Part shown: positions 1 through 8,893 of the stretch, piece by piece
How the letters are laid out: the number at the start of each line of letters is the position of its first letter
Position numbering within the stretch: position 1 is the stretch's first letter
Origin: Streptomyces lydicus
GTDB taxonomy: Bacteria; Actinomycetota; Actinomycetes; Streptomycetales; Streptomycetaceae
NCBI RefSeq assembly: GCF_000717345.1
Contig: NZ_JNZA01000003.1
Location: forward strand, 231,091-295,090
Reading direction: 5' to 3'
Length of the DNA stretch: 64,000 nucleotides
The notes under the pieces: generated by a model
Databases searched by the model: none
Told to the model about the DNA's origin: nothing
Seen by the model: only the letters and a program-made list of their open reading frames with translations
Position numbers and translations under genes: made by a program

Positions 1-739
1 ACGCTCCATCCGACCCGGCGCGGGACTCCCCGGAGGAGGCGCCACGTGGTCCGCCGTACGAAGCGGCGGGGTAGGCGCCGTGCGAGGCAGCGCGCGACGC
101 TGCCTGTGGCACGGCGTGCGACACGGCAGGTGACGCGACGCGTGGGTCGCCGAACGACTCGCCCCACGACTCCGCGCACGACTCCCCGTACGACTCTGCG
201 CTCGGGCCGCCGCCTGCCTCTGCGCACGGCCCTTGGTATGGCACTCCGCACGAAGCGTCACCCGCTTCCTGACCGCCTGCCGCCCCGCCCTCAGGCGTCG
301 CCACAGACGACGGTTCCACTCCCGCCCCACTCATACCCCGCCGCACGTCCACCCCCGTGCGAACTCCGGCCACACCCCCCGCTTCAGCCGCATCCTCCGC
401 TCCAGGCACGCCTTCCGTTCGCGCCCTGCCTTCCCCCCTGGGCTCTCCACCCCTCACCCTTCGCGCGATTAATCCGTCATCCCAGGTACCGCCCGATTCC
501 CCCGCCCCCCGCACACCCGGCTCCGCTCCTCCCTCAAAGTCCGCATTCCCCTCTGTCTCCACACCCGCCACCGGCCCACCTCCGTCACCGGAAGCCACAA
601 CCCCCTCACCCTCAGCCCCCTCACCCACAGCCGTCTCGCCCACAGCCCTCACACCCGCAGCCGTCTCGCCCATCGCCACCTCACCCGTCGCCGCCACCTC
701 CCCCTCTCCCTCCGCCCCAGTCACCTCGTAACCGCTCAC
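1..739 (-). CDS. N-terminal part of an unknown low-complexity protein (runs off the left edge)
   Basis: An open minus-strand frame runs from a GTG at 739-737 to base 1 with no stop, so only about the first 246 codons are present. The GTG overlaps the TGA of the upstream GTPase gene (GTGA), which indicates translational coupling. The visible part is Gly/Glu/Ala/Val-rich and then changes to a Ser/Glu/Tyr-rich stretch with imperfect repeats around [16 protein letters not shown]. No folded domain is recognisable. Codon 90 is TTA (472-470), a rare bldA-dependent codon in Streptomyces. In related genomes the partner of this GTPase is often a second GTPase with a long disordered N-terminus. That is inference, because the domain would lie outside the window. 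Confidence 0.6.
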   Translation of the reverse strand, partial: MSGYEVTGAEGEGEVAATGEVAMGETAAGVRAVGETAVGEGAEGEGVVASGDGGGPVAGVETEGNADFEGGAEPGVRGAGESGGTWDDGLIARRVRGGEPRGEGRARTEGVPGAEDAAEAGGVAGVRTGVDVRRGMSGAGVEPSSVATPEGGAAGGQEAGDASCGVPYQGPCAEAGGGPSAESYGESCAESWGESFGDPRVASPAVSHAVPQAASRAASHGAYPAASYGGPRGASSGESRAGSDGA

Positions 740-2646
740 CCCGAGACCTCCTCCTTGGCCAGTTCCAGCCCCGCTCCCAACCCCGACCCCGCCTCCGCCC
801 CCAACCCTGATCCGAACCTCGGTCCGGACCCCGACGGCGCCCGCACCGCCGCCTTCAACTCCTTCGCCCGCTCCTGCTCCGTCTCCCGTTGCTCCGCCTG
901 CCGCTCCCTCTGCAATACGGAGAGCGCGGCGATCAGTTCGGCCTGCTGTTCCGGCGGGACGGTCAGCTGGTCCAGAGGGGCCAGCCGTCGCTCACGCTCA
1001 CCGTCCAACGCGCGCTCCAGATACGTGGTCAGCAGCCGGCCACCCCGCTCGCAGAGCCGTAGCGCGGTCTGGGCCCCCAGGAGATCGGCCAGGTTCTCCC
1101 CCGCCGTACGGGCGCGCCGTCCGCCGAGCAGCGCGGTGGCCAAGAGCGCCGCCGCGTCCTCCGGTTCCACGGAACCCAGGCGCTCACCGGCCTGCCCGGC
1201 ACGCGCCTCGCGGGTCTCCTCCTCGGCCAGCTCCTCCAGGCACCTCCGCCAGCGCCGCACGATCACACCGAGCCGCTCACCCGCACCCGCCGCGCCCGCG
1301 GCCGCCGTCAACGAGACCTCCGCCGCAGCCGGATCGCGCCGCCAGGCTTCCGCGGCCCGCTCGTCGGCCTCTTCCACGGCGCAGGTCAGCAGCGCGGTGA
1401 GCCCCTGGGTCAGGGCGTCGAGCAACTCGTCCGACCGGCCGCCGAACCCGTGGTCCCGCCAGTGGGCGCGGGCATCGCCGGACAGCACCTCACCGGCCGC
1501 GACCTCCCGCCGCACCCGTCCACCGGCCAGCTCGTACGCCTCCTCGACCCGCCCGGCCAGCCGCAGCGCCGCGGCGTGCTGGGCGGCGGCGGCCCCGGCC
1601 AGCGCGGGGAGCCGGCTGCGCAGCGAGGAGATCACGCCGGCCGCCGTACGCTCCGCAGCGGCGGCGCGTGCGACGGGGTCCTTGGCGTGCCGCTCCAGCC
1701 AGTCCCGCAGCGCCGCGACAGCCGTGGCGGGCAGCAGCCCGCTCCCGCCGCCGGCCGACTCGGGCAGCTCGGGAATGGTGAACCGCGGGACGTGGCCGAG
1801 ACCGGCCCGCTGCAGGAGTTCCGCGTACCGGCCGGAAATGTCGGTGGCGATCTGGTGCGGCACCCGGTCCAGCACGGTCACCAGCGTGACGTCGTACTCC
1901 TTGGCCGTACGCAGCAGATGCCAGGGCACCGCGTCCGCGTACCGGGCGGCCGTGGTGACCAGCACCCACACGTCCGCGGCGCAGATCAGCTCCGCGGCCA
2001 GCTCACGATTGCGGGCGACCAGCGAATCGATGTCCGGCGCGTCCAGCAGGGCCACCCCGCTGGGCAATGCGGAATCCGCCTCGATCCGCACCGTGAGCGC
2101 CCCCGCCCCACCGGCCTCACCCCCACCGCCGATCCCACGCCCACCACCGAGACCGTGCTCACCGGCTGCCTCCGCCGCCTCTGCGCCGCGCCCGCCACGG
2201 CCGTAGCTCCCATAGGAAGGAGCCGCGCACGGGTACTCCCCCTCCCCGGAGCCCCCGTCGTCCTGCTCGGGAACCCACACCCGGGTGAGCTGCGGCAGCA
2301 CCCGTGGCCCGGAGAACCAGTGGACGTCCTCGGGATGGCAGACCAGCACCGGCGTACGCGTCGTCGGACGCAGCACCCCGGCCTCCGAGACCCGCCGCCC
2401 GACCAGCGAATTGACCAGGGTGGACTTGCCCGCCCCGGTGGATCCGCCGATGACGGCCAGCAGCGGGGCCTTAGGTGACCTGAGCCGGGGAATCACATAG
2501 TCGTCGAGCTGGGCGAGCAGCTCGTCCCGGTTGCGCCGGGCACGGGCAGCGCCCCGTAGTGGCAGCGGAAAGCGTGCGGCATCGACGCGGTCGCGCAGAA
2601 CGGACAGTGCGTCGATCAGCCGGGGTCGTACGTCCAAGGTCGCCAC
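736..2646 (-). CDS. P-loop GTPase, dynamin/YfjP-like
   Basis: This encodes about 636 residues. A Walker A/G1 motif, [10 protein letters not shown], is at residues 67-76, followed by a conserved actinobacterial [17 protein letters not shown] segment and a DAPDIDS segment where a switch II/G3 motif is expected. A Gly/Glu-rich low-complexity insertion lies near residues 155-205. The C-terminal half is a charged, Ala-rich helical region. Membrane or ribosome association is possible but unproven. The GTG at 2646 is chosen because similarity to family members begins at the [11 protein letters not shown] segment; no good Shine-Dalgarno is visible. The gene is coupled to the downstream partial gene by a 4-bp overlap. 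Confidence 0.8.
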   Translation of the reverse strand: MATLDVRPRLIDALSVLRDRVDAARFPLPLRGAARARRNRDELLAQLDDYVIPRLRSPKAPLLAVIGGSTGAGKSTLVNSLVGRRVSEAGVLRPTTRTPVLVCHPEDVHWFSGPRVLPQLTRVWVPEQDDGGSGEGEYPCAAPSYGSYGRGGRGAEAAEAAGEHGLGGGRGIGGGGEAGGAGALTVRIEADSALPSGVALLDAPDIDSLVARNRELAAELICAADVWVLVTTAARYADAVPWHLLRTAKEYDVTLVTVLDRVPHQIATDISGRYAELLQRAGLGHVPRFTIPELPESAGGGSGLLPATAVAALRDWLERHAKDPVARAAAAERTAAGVISSLRSRLPALAGAAAAQHAAALRLAGRVEEAYELAGGRVRREVAAGEVLSGDARAHWRDHGFGGRSDELLDALTQGLTALLTCAVEEADERAAEAWRRDPAAAEVSLTAAAGAAGAGERLGVIVRRWRRCLEELAEEETREARAGQAGERLGSVEPEDAAALLATALLGGRRARTAGENLADLLGAQTALRLCERGGRLLTTYLERALDGERERRLAPLDQLTVPPEQQAELIAALSVLQRERQAEQRETEQERAKELKAAVRAPSGSGPRFGSGLGAEAGSGLGAGLELAKEEVSG

Positions 2647-2948
2647 ATGTGAAGAATGCCCAATTTCGTTCGCTTTTTGAAGCGTATAACCCCTCGTGCC
2701 CGCCGCAAGAACCGTTACAGAACGGGGCAAGTGGCCCATGGGGCGATCGCGACAAGTGAGGTGCAGGCATAACGAGTGCACAACACCCGAGGCGCGAGAC
2801 GTCAAAAGCGGTGCAGGATTCGTACCTGCCTGCGATTATCGGGACCGCTTCACCGAACCTCCACAACGTGCCACGGAGGTGAAGCAACCGGGACGAGGCA
2901 CCCGGACCTCTATCCTTGTCCGCGGTCCGTGATCCACGTCCACACCCG
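2647..2948. other. Intergenic region between the GTPase gene and tRNA-Arg
   Basis: This stretch must hold the leftward GTPase promoter and the rightward tRNA promoter. The part next to the GTPase start (2660-2695) is less GC-rich. No convincing open frame, repeat or operator was seen. Confidence 0.4.
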
Positions 2949-3021
2949 GCCCCCGTAGCTCAGTGGATAGAGCAGGTGCCTTCTAAGCACTTGGCCGCAG
3001 GTTCGAGTCCTGCCGGGGGCG
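2949..3021 (+). tRNA. tRNA-Arg (anticodon TCT)
   Basis: A full cloverleaf can be drawn. The 7-bp acceptor GCCCCCG pairs with CGGGGGC, the anticodon stem GGTGC pairs with GCACT around loop CTTCTAA (anticodon TCT, reading AGA), and the T-loop is TTCGAGT. The discriminator base is G3021 and no CCA is encoded. The 3' part from 2980 belongs to the 86-bp attachment repeat, so the element's own att copy reconstitutes the gene after integration. An intrinsic terminator follows. Confidence 0.95.
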
Positions 3022-3065
3022 CTCTCCAAGACCTTCCCTTCGGGAGGGTCTTTTTGCTGGTCAGG
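2980..3065 (+). repeat. attL, 86-bp direct repeat
   Basis: This copy is identical to 24045-24130. It starts at the anticodon loop of tRNA-Arg and continues through the end of the tRNA, its terminator hairpin and about 10 further bases. Identity ends at 3066 (A) versus 24131 (G), and before 2980 (C2979 versus T24044). The strand-exchange core is presumably in the anticodon-loop/T-arm part. Confidence 0.93.
3028..3055 (+). terminator. Intrinsic terminator of tRNA-Arg, inside attL
   Basis: An 11-bp stem (3028-3038 with 3042-3052, one G-U pair) closes a UUC loop and runs into a T tract at 3051-3055. It lies inside the att repeat and is therefore duplicated at 24093-24120. Confidence 0.9.
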
Positions 3066-3091
3066 ACGCCTGCGGCCGCACATGCGAAAGC

Positions 3092-3128
3092 GCCGGACCC
3101 TCCCCTGCCGGTCTGGGGAGGGTCCGGC
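3092..3128 (-). terminator. Terminator-like hairpin after the integrase gene
   Basis: A perfect 14-bp inverted repeat (3092-3105 with 3115-3128, 9-nt loop) lies about 70 bp beyond the integrase stop. There is no U tract, as is usual in Streptomyces. It probably ends the leftward AICE transcription unit before the attL core. Confidence 0.7.
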
Positions 3129-3164
3129 ACTGTCCCGCTGTCACCGGGTTTCTGCGGGCGGCTG

Positions 3165-3182
3165 TGGCAAATGCGTGGCGAA
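3165..3182 (+). repeat. Left arm-type integrase site (putative)
   Basis: Two TGGCRAA heptamers in tandem separated by TGCG. A near copy with one mismatch over 17 bp lies at 23954-23970, next to attR and in the same orientation. Paired short direct repeats just inside both ends of a tyrosine-integrase element are the usual signature of arm-binding sites. The assignment is inferred from position and sequence only. Confidence 0.55.
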
Positions 3183-3196
3183 GCTTCCCCGGCCGC

Positions 3197-4585
3197 TCAG
3201 TCGACGTCGGTCAGCTCGGGGAGATCCTCCTGGGCCTCCATCCGGCGCTTCAGGTCAGGGAGCTGCCCGGAGATGCATCCGGCGTAGAACGCCAGCAGGA
3301 CCGGGACGCTGTTGCCGGCCCAGTAGGCGACCTGCGCGGGCGGGATGCCGTCGTTGAGCCACTTGGTCAGGCGGCTGTGCCGGATGTCGTAGATGCGCTT
3401 CCCCATAGGGGACTCGTACTCCCGCTCGGTCAGCTCTTCCTTGCGAGCGCTCCGCCATGCCCGGCGAGTCACCGAGCCGGCGATGATCCCGCCCTTCTCT
3501 CCCTGGAACAGCCGGTCACCGGGCTTCAGGTTCTCCTCCCTTATGTGCTCGCGGAGAATCTTCGTCAGCGCTGGCGGCCCAGGGACGGCGCGGGTGTCCT
3601 CTTCCGCTCGCCCCTTCAGGCCTCGCCGCTCGTGAATCTCACCGTCGTCCGTCCAGTTCTTTCCCACCTCTGGCTCCGCGGTGTGGAAGAGGACTTCGCA
3701 CCACTGGTCCTCGGCGTCCGCCGGAGGCAACTGGACGTCATCCACGTACATCGCCGCTGCCTCCTCCGGGCGCGGGCCGGTGTAGTAGATCGTGGAGAAG
3801 TACGCGTACAGCCGCCGGCCACCTCGAGGACGACGCCGGATGCGCGCCAGGATGCGCGCCATCCGGTGCGGGTGGATCAGAGAACGTCTGTCCACAGCAT
3901 TGGACGTCTTTGGCGTTGCGCCCCTCCCCTTCGGCAAGGGGTTCGTGCGCAGGATCCGGTGCTTTATCGCGTACTCGATGGCGGCGTTGAGGACCCGGCG
4001 GGTGCGCTTGACGGAGCTGGCGGCCGCCCGTGTGCCGTCCAGCTTCTTGCCCACGGCACGAAGGACTTCGTCGACCTTGACCGGGTCCTCCCACGCGGCC
4101 ATCGACAGCGTGTTGCGTTCCACCCACTTCAGGATCGTGGCCACCTGCGGCGGCGCTTCCTCGCGTCGGCGCGTGTTGAATGCGTACTCCCGCAGCGCCG
4201 TGCGCACGTCCACCGGCTTGAACGCCATCGGTGGAGTACGCAGCATTGCGATAGTCGTGGCCATCAACACCTTCGACGTGGTCTTACGGCTATTGCCCGA
4301 CGTGCGCTCCCATTGAGCGTCCGCGAACTGAACGGCGAAGTCGTACCAGTTCACCGCACTCGCCCCCGACTGGTACGTGACCGGGCGCCCGGTGGTGAGG
4401 CTGAACGCTTCACCACGGCTTGTGGCAGCAACCAGCTCGGAGCGGAAGGAGTCCGCGAGCGCTCGCGTGGCGAACGGCGCTCGCCACTCCTTGCCGTTCA
4501 GTGCCCAGCGCACGCTGTAGGACGTCTTGTTCTTGCCTCGGTAGACCCGGATGCTCCAGATCTTGACGTTGTACGTGGTGTCCAT
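3197..4585 (-). CDS. int: Tyrosine site-specific integrase of the AICE
   Basis: A 462-residue tyrosine recombinase. The N-terminal part (to about 80) resembles an arm-binding domain, a SAM-like core-binding domain follows (about 80-215), and the catalytic domain has Arg272 (TGPRPEEAAAM), the box II segment YDIRHSR (Arg402) and nucleophile Tyr434 (LAFYAGC). The canonical first His of box II is Tyr and the His/Trp position is Asn (WAGNS), both substitutions that occur in actinobacterial integrases. The ATG at 4585 overlaps the excisionase stop (ATGA) and fits the family length. A longer upstream reading frame would run through the excisionase in another frame. The gene lies next to attL as expected. 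Confidence 0.95.
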   Translation of the reverse strand: MDTTYNVKIWSIRVYRGKNKTSYSVRWALNGKEWRAPFATRALADSFRSELVAATSRGEAFSLTTGRPVTYQSGASAVNWYDFAVQFADAQWERTSGNSRKTTSKVLMATTIAMLRTPPMAFKPVDVRTALREYAFNTRRREEAPPQVATILKWVERNTLSMAAWEDPVKVDEVLRAVGKKLDGTRAAASSVKRTRRVLNAAIEYAIKHRILRTNPLPKGRGATPKTSNAVDRRSLIHPHRMARILARIRRRPRGGRRLYAYFSTIYYTGPRPEEAAAMYVDDVQLPPADAEDQWCEVLFHTAEPEVGKNWTDDGEIHERRGLKGRAEEDTRAVPGPPALTKILREHIREENLKPGDRLFQGEKGGIIAGSVTRRAWRSARKEELTEREYESPMGKRIYDIRHSRLTKWLNDGIPPAQVAYWAGNSVPVLLAFYAGCISGQLPDLKRRMEAQEDLPELTDVD

Positions 4586-4788
4586 CAGGCGCGGTCTTCC
4601 CGTCCGTCCAACCAGTGTTCGTAGTCGCTGCGGCGGATGCGGAGATCGCCGTTCGGCAGCTTGATGCAGCGTGGGGCCCGCCTCTTCGCGCGCCAGTCGT
4701 AGAACGTGGAGCGCGAGATCTTCAGGTCCTTGCAGATCTCGGCGATCGTGAGCTTGTCGTCTCGTGACCTGGGCAGTGCCGTTGTCAT
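4585..4788 (-). CDS. xis: AlpA/MerR-type helix-turn-helix excisionase
   Basis: This 67-residue protein is a single winged-helix excisionase-type HTH (LTIAEICKDLKISRSTFYDW, residues 13-32), followed by a basic wing (RIRRSDYEHWLDG). It is the recombination directionality factor expected beside an AICE integrase and would bias Int toward excision. The ATG overlaps the stop of the Rep gene (TGATG), and its own stop overlaps the int start, so rep-xis-int are translationally coupled. An in-frame GTG one codon upstream is possible. Confidence 0.88.
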   Translation of the reverse strand: MTTALPRSRDDKLTIAEICKDLKISRSTFYDWRAKRRAPRCIKLPNGDLRIRRSDYEHWLDGREDRA

Positions 4789-5924
4789 CACGCGCTCCCT
4801 TCGTCGTTCGAGCCGGACAGTCGGACACTGGGGGTTTTGGGGTGTCCGGTTCCTTCGTGCAGCTCAGAGGGGGTGACCGGACAGTCGGACACCTCGGACA
4901 CCTCCGGGTGGGAGGTGTCCGGGTAGTAGCGCCCCGCCCCGTCCTTGGTGAGCTGTCCCGCCTCGGCCATGCGGGAGCAGTAGCGGCGAACGGTGTCCGC
5001 GTCGACGTTCGGCAGCGCGGCGACGATGTCCCGGGGCCGTACGCCGGGGTTCTCCCGGACGTATCGCAGGATCGCCGCCCGGGTGTCGCCGATGGTGTGG
5101 TCGGAGACCGGCCCATCGAGCATGTGCCAGGCCCCCGAGGCAGCCTGGAACTTCAGGGCGTACTCGGCTTCGTCGACGTCGCGTCCGGTGACGTGCAGGA
5201 TGCCGTCCGCCTGCCCGCGCGCCCGCTTGAGGACGAGCGTGGCGTCCGCGGCTCCGGCAATGCCGTTCGTACCGGAAACCTCGGTCAGAAAGTCGTCCGA
5301 GCCTGCCTTGCGAACGTGGTGGACGAGCACCACGGCGATGCCGTAATGGTCGGCAATCCGCTTGGCATAGCCGACGGCGACATAGTCCGCGTCGTACGCG
5401 GACACGCCTTGCGGGGCTTGGCCACGCATCTTGGCGAACACGTCGATGACGACCATGCGGGCGTCCGGGTTGCGGTCAAGCCATCCCGCGATGGCGTCGC
5501 TGCCGCCCTGGGGGAAGGGCGGGCATTCGGTGACTAGGGTCAGGCCGCCTGGAGCCGGCTGCCCGCCCAGCATCTTGCCCATACGGGTCTGGAGACGGCG
5601 CGGGGTGTCCTCCAGGGCGAGGTAGAGCACTGGTCCGCCGTCGACGGGGACAGAGTCGAAGGCATAGCCGCCGGCTGCGACGGCGAGGGCCAGGCCGAGG
5701 GACAGCCAGGACTTGCCCACCTTCGGCGGCCCGGCGAGCAGGTTGACGCCTTCGGCCAAGATTCCGGGTACCGCCCATTTGGGCTCCGGGAATTCCGCGG
5801 CCATGAGCTGATCGGCAGTCCACGCGGTTCGTGGGCGCTCCCTCTTCGGCAGCTCACGCGGGGCCGCCTCGGGGTCGCTGGGCACGGAGTAAAGGTGCAG
5901 CGGGGGGATGGCGTTGCTGCTCAT
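4788..5924 (-). CDS. RecA-fold replication ATPase (RepA/AAA_25-like) with C-terminal winged helix
   Basis: This 378-residue protein has a Walker A GPPKVGKSW at residues 65-73, an aspartate-ended hydrophobic strand (MVVIDVFAKM) as Walker B, and a VVLVHHVRK sensor segment, which is the layout of hexameric RepA/AAA_25 helicases. The C-terminal 90 residues contain a winged-helix-like segment (RAAILRYVRENPGVRPRDIV) and a polar tail. With the adjacent prim-pol it probably drives replication of the excised circle. The ATG at 5924 overlaps the prim-pol stop (ATGA). The 3' end of the gene is packed with CGGACA/TGTCCG hexamers that may act as iterons. Confidence 0.85.
   Translation of the reverse strand: MSSNAIPPLHLYSVPSDPEAAPRELPKRERPRTAWTADQLMAAEFPEPKWAVPGILAEGVNLLAGPPKVGKSWLSLGLALAVAAGGYAFDSVPVDGGPVLYLALEDTPRRLQTRMGKMLGGQPAPGGLTLVTECPPFPQGGSDAIAGWLDRNPDARMVVIDVFAKMRGQAPQGVSAYDADYVAVGYAKRIADHYGIAVVLVHHVRKAGSDDFLTEVSGTNGIAGAADATLVLKRARGQADGILHVTGRDVDEAEYALKFQAASGAWHMLDGPVSDHTIGDTRAAILRYVRENPGVRPRDIVAALPNVDADTVRRYCSRMAEAGQLTKDGAGRYYPDTSHPEVSEVSDCPVTPSELHEGTGHPKTPSVRLSGSNDEGSA
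4813..4920. repeat. Cluster of CGGACA/TGTCCG hexamers (possible iterons or origin)
   Basis: Seven CGGACA or TGTCCG hexamers occur in about 110 bp (near 4814, 4823, 4843, 4878, 4887, 4896, 4916), in both orientations, within the 3' end of the Rep ATPase gene. A second cluster of the same hexamer lies at 23783-23862 near attR. Codon bias in a Ser/Asp/Val-rich tail could create some of them, so an origin role is only a hypothesis. Confidence 0.4.
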
Positions 5925-6829
5925 GCCGCCTTCCCCAGACCCGTGTGAAGGCCGTTGGTCACGGCGCGGTGGGCGTACGCCTCGGGCACACCGACAGCGA
6001 CCGCGGCGGCGGTGACCTCCGCTCCGAGACTGTCCAGGCCGCAGGGCCCGGGGCACTGCGTGTGCAGAGCCGCCAGGAAGCGGGCGACGCCGAACGCCTG
6101 GGAGGCGGCGCCGGATTCGGTATGCGCACGGATCATGGCCAGGCCCCGGTCCAAGCCGGTGCGTACGTACTGTTCAGTGTGGCGGCAGCCGGTAGCCACG
6201 GCCCGGTCCCAGGCGGCGCGCTCGTAGATGGAAGAAGCCACAGCCCCGGAGGCGGGGGTGGCTTCTTCCACCAGGGCACGGACGGCCGGTGGCAGGTCGG
6301 TCAGGCTCCCGGTGCCGTGTCCAAGCCACCGGGCGTAGGACATGCGGGATTTGATGTCCACGCCCGGCCGCACGGAGTTGGTCGACCGCATTGAGCCGCG
6401 GTAGATCCAGTGCTCTCCGCGGGTGGTCGCCACCGTCCTGGTGGGGGGCAGCGTGGCGCGTGCCCAGGCGACCGCGTGCGCGTTGTCGAGGTCGACGACG
6501 GTCAGGTCGGCGCCGCCGGGGTGGTAGGCCAGGGCCGCGGCGTGCTGCCAGGCCGGGGCCCATGCCGGGGAGGTGAGCACGTGGGGGTCGGTGGTGGCGG
6601 CTGCCCAGCCGTGGCACACGGCGGGGCACTGGCAGGGGCCCGCGCTCTTCATGTGAGGGCGGCCGCCGCAGGCGCCCTGCGTGCATGAACGGCAGTTCCC
6701 GAAAGGCACCTTCCCCTGCCGCAGCGGCAACACGGGAAGGCCCGCTGCGGCCAGGTCGAGCGCCGTGCGCAGCAGGTCGTCTCGGTGGGTGGCGCTGTGG
6801 GGCAGCGCGGTCTTGCCATCAGATGTCAT
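5921..6829 (-). CDS. Bifunctional DNA primase/polymerase (prim-pol) of the AICE
   Basis: A 302-residue prim-pol. The catalytic core shows the metal-binding DLD at residues 113-115 (LTVVDLDN), the GEHWIYR sHxH-like segment at 138-144 and a basic VDIKSR segment near 158. A Cys/His-rich insertion (CRSC..GAC..C.C..C, residues 46-72) probably binds zinc. Together with the overlapping Rep ATPase it replaces the Rep protein of rolling-circle AICEs, so this element belongs to the prim-pol replication class. The start ATG at 6829 is preceded by AGGAGAACC, part of the conserved motif A leader. Confidence 0.88.
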   Translation of the reverse strand: MTSDGKTALPHSATHRDDLLRTALDLAAAGLPVLPLRQGKVPFGNCRSCTQGACGGRPHMKSAGPCQCPAVCHGWAAATTDPHVLTSPAWAPAWQHAAALAYHPGGADLTVVDLDNAHAVAWARATLPPTRTVATTRGEHWIYRGSMRSTNSVRPGVDIKSRMSYARWLGHGTGSLTDLPPAVRALVEEATPASGAVASSIYERAAWDRAVATGCRHTEQYVRTGLDRGLAMIRAHTESGAASQAFGVARFLAALHTQCPGPCGLDSLGAEVTAAAVAVGVPEAYAHRAVTNGLHTGLGKAA

Positions 6830-6866
6830 GCTGGGGGTTCTCCTGTTTCTTCGAAGGGACGGAGAG

Positions 6867-6908
6867 CCGGGCCGGCCGCGGTCTTGTGGTGAGAGGCGGC
6901 CGGCTCGG
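6867..6908 (-). promoter_or_regulatory. RNA motif A, copy 1 (leader of prim-pol gene)
   Basis: A 9-bp GC stem (6871-6879 with 6896-6904), extendable by four positions with one mismatch, closes a 16-nt loop that reads CTCTCACCACAAGACC on the minus strand. It is followed by a conserved CCGTCCCTTCGAAG block and an AGGAG ribosome site. The motif lies between the methyltransferase stop and the prim-pol start. The same loop recurs at 8376-8391 and 15413-15428. Confidence 0.75.
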
Positions 6909-6914
6909 GTGTAT

Positions 6915-8330
6915 CTAGGTGACGGGTTCGAGGTCCTGGCCGGTGATGGCCTCAGCGACCATGGCGACCAGGTCGCGGGCGGCCGGCGGGGTTACGGCGT
7001 TGCCGAGCATCAGCACGCGGGTGCGCTTGTCGTTGGCCAGCAGCCGGTAGTGGTCGGGGAAGGCCATGGCTGCGGCGTACTCGTGGGGCTCCAGCATCCG
7101 GAAGCGGCATTCCTCCACCGAGGCGACCGCCCCGCCGTAGAGGGCCCCGTGCCGGTCCACAGTGGTCACCGTGGGGAGAGGCCGACTGGCCGGGCGAGCC
7201 GTGCCGTTGGAGTAGTAGGGCAACACCAGGTCGGGAGTGGTGACAAGGCCGTGGTGATTGCCGGACGCGCACACGGTGGCCAGGGGTGCGGTGATGGAGC
7301 GGTGGGAGGAGCCGCCGCCGCGGAGTTCGACCATGTAGGGCGGCAGCGCGAGCCCCGTCTCGTTCCGCGTGGTCACCGTCCTCAACGGCGCGGACGCCGG
7401 TGCCGCCTTCTTGCCCTCCCGGCCCTCCACGGGGACGGTCAGGGGTTCGGCGAACGCGGTGAAGCCGGCGCGGACGCGGCGCATGGTGTCAGCTGCCAGG
7501 GGCCGCTTGCGCTCCCCGATCGCGGCGGCGGGAAGGCTCCAGTCGATGACCTCGGCTGCGCCCCGCACGGCGGGTTCCACGATGGTGTTGCGGCACTCGG
7601 TGCGGGGGCAACGCCACAGGTACTGGGCGCGCTTGCCGTAGCGGCCCCAGCGCCGGTCGAGGCGCTTGAACGCCTGCATCGCCCGGATGCGGCCGTGGAC
7701 GGTGCAGTCGGCCCAGGGCCGGGTCCACTTGTCGAAGTCCGGGGCCCGCTCCCCCTGGCGCCACAGGACCACATACATGCGGTCGCGGGACTGCGGGGCG
7801 GGAGGACCGAAGGCGGCTGCATGCATGGAGTTCATCCACACGATGCGGTGCTCGTAGCCCCACGCGTGCAGGGTGGACAGCCACGCTTGAAAGGCGGCGC
7901 CGGGAGCGGCTTCGGGGCCCCACCAATAGGCGTCAACGACGTTCTCCACGATGATCGCGCGGTAGTTGTGGACCTCGGCGAAGCGGGGGACATCGTGCAT
8001 AGTGGCGCGGGAACGGACGGCGGCTTCGTCGGTGCCGTCCTCGGCGAACAGGCCGTCGGAGTGGGCGCCGTGTCCGCGGCGGCGGCCTTTGGCGATGGAG
8101 TGGTTGGTGCACTCCGGCGAGGCCCAGAGGATGTCGGTGCGGGGGTAGCGGCGCGGGTCGACCTGGGAGAGGTCGGCACAATCATGGTCGGCGTCGGGGT
8201 GATTGGCCTGGTGGGTGTCAACAGCGTGCCGGGCGTGGTTGGCGGCCATGCGCACCCGGATGCCCGGAACATCGACCGCGCCGGTGGACGAGCCACCGGC
8301 GCCGCAGAACAGATCGGTCAGGGTCAGCAC
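6915..8330 (-). CDS. C5-cytosine DNA methyltransferase
   Basis: 471 residues. Motif I is DLFCGAGGSS (6-15), the catalytic Cys is Cys74 in SPECTNHS (Glu where most enzymes have Pro), motif VI is ENV, motif VIII is QSRDRMYVV, and motifs IX/X are AFPDHYRL and GNAVTPPAARDL near the C-terminus. A Cys-containing insertion (CPRTECRNT) sits in the target-recognition region. No restriction enzyme is adjacent, so it may protect the element from host restriction or mark its DNA. The GTG at 8330 is chosen because it lies 5 nt after AGGAG and starts just before motif I. Confidence 0.93.
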   Translation of the reverse strand: MLTLTDLFCGAGGSSTGAVDVPGIRVRMAANHARHAVDTHQANHPDADHDCADLSQVDPRRYPRTDILWASPECTNHSIAKGRRRGHGAHSDGLFAEDGTDEAAVRSRATMHDVPRFAEVHNYRAIIVENVVDAYWWGPEAAPGAAFQAWLSTLHAWGYEHRIVWMNSMHAAAFGPPAPQSRDRMYVVLWRQGERAPDFDKWTRPWADCTVHGRIRAMQAFKRLDRRWGRYGKRAQYLWRCPRTECRNTIVEPAVRGAAEVIDWSLPAAAIGERKRPLAADTMRRVRAGFTAFAEPLTVPVEGREGKKAAPASAPLRTVTTRNETGLALPPYMVELRGGGSSHRSITAPLATVCASGNHHGLVTTPDLVLPYYSNGTARPASRPLPTVTTVDRHGALYGGAVASVEECRFRMLEPHEYAAAMAFPDHYRLLANDKRTRVLMLGNAVTPPAARDLVAMVAEAITGQDLEPVT

Positions 8331-8362
8331 AGGTTCTCCTGTTGCTTCGAAGGGACGGAGAG

Positions 8363-8404
8363 CCGGGCCGGCCGCGGTCTTGTGGTGAGAGGCGGCCGGC
8401 CCGG
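8363..8404 (-). promoter_or_regulatory. RNA motif A, copy 2 (leader of methyltransferase gene)
   Basis: A perfect 13-bp stem (8363-8375 with 8392-8404) closes the same 16-nt loop, CTCTCACCACAAGACC on the minus strand. It is followed by CCGTCCCTTCGAAG and AGGAG. It starts directly after the ssb stop and ends about 35 nt before the methyltransferase GTG. Confidence 0.8.
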
Positions 8405-8410
8405 GTGTGT

Positions 8411-8869
8411 CTAGAACGGCGGCTCCTCCGGGGCAGCGCCGGGGGCAGCCTGGCCGGACGAGGTCCACTGGTCCCAGGTCGAAGCCGGGGCCGGGTTGGC
8501 GCGCTGGACGCGTTCGACCTTGGCGGTGGCGAAGCGCAGCGACGGCCCGATGTCGTCGACTTCCAGGGCGAGCATGGAGCGGTTCTCGCCCTCCGGCGTC
8601 TGCCAGTTGTGCTGACGAAGGCGGCCGGTGACCACTACGCGCGTGCCCTTGGCGAGGGTGTCGGCGACGTGGTTAGCGAGGTCACGCCAGGCGGTGCAAC
8701 GCAGGAACATCGCGGTGCCGTCCTGCCACTGGCCACTGGTCTTGTCGTAGCTGCGCGGCGTGGAGGCGACGGAGAACTTCACCATCGCGGCGCCGCTGGG
8801 GGTGAACCGCAGCTCGGGGTCAGCGGCCAGGTTGCCGACGATGGTGATGGGGGTCTCTCCCACGGACAT
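8411..8869 (-). CDS. ssb: Single-stranded DNA-binding protein
   Basis: 152 residues with a typical SSB OB-fold opening (ITIVGNLAADPELRFTPSGAAMVKFSVAS) and the GTRVVVTGRL strand. The low-complexity tail ends in EEPPF, a variant of the acidic DDDIPF tip through which SSB recruits partners. It is element-encoded and presumably supports the prim-pol/Rep replisome or transfer. A Ser/Gly-poor tail makes it shorter than chromosomal Streptomyces SSBs. Confidence 0.95.
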   Translation of the reverse strand: MSVGETPITIVGNLAADPELRFTPSGAAMVKFSVASTPRSYDKTSGQWQDGTAMFLRCTAWRDLANHVADTLAKGTRVVVTGRLRQHNWQTPEGENRSMLALEVDDIGPSLRFATAKVERVQRANPAPASTWDQWTSSGQAAPGAAPEEPPF

Positions 8870-8893
8870 GGGTCACTCACTTTCGATTGGTGA

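Noticed and set aside
46..810. Plus-strand open frame of 254 codons, Pro/Arg-rich
   Set aside because: It is the complement of the minus-strand partial gene, which has the expected codon bias and is coupled to the GTPase gene; the Pro/Arg content is a GC-skew artefact.
2647..2805. N-terminal extension of the GTPase to an upstream ATG
   Set aside because: The extra residues show no codon bias or similarity, and family members start near LDVRP.
4586..5116. Extension of the integrase frame upstream of 4585
   Set aside because: It would overlap the whole excisionase gene in another frame. The ATG at 4585 has the ATGA coupling typical of this operon.
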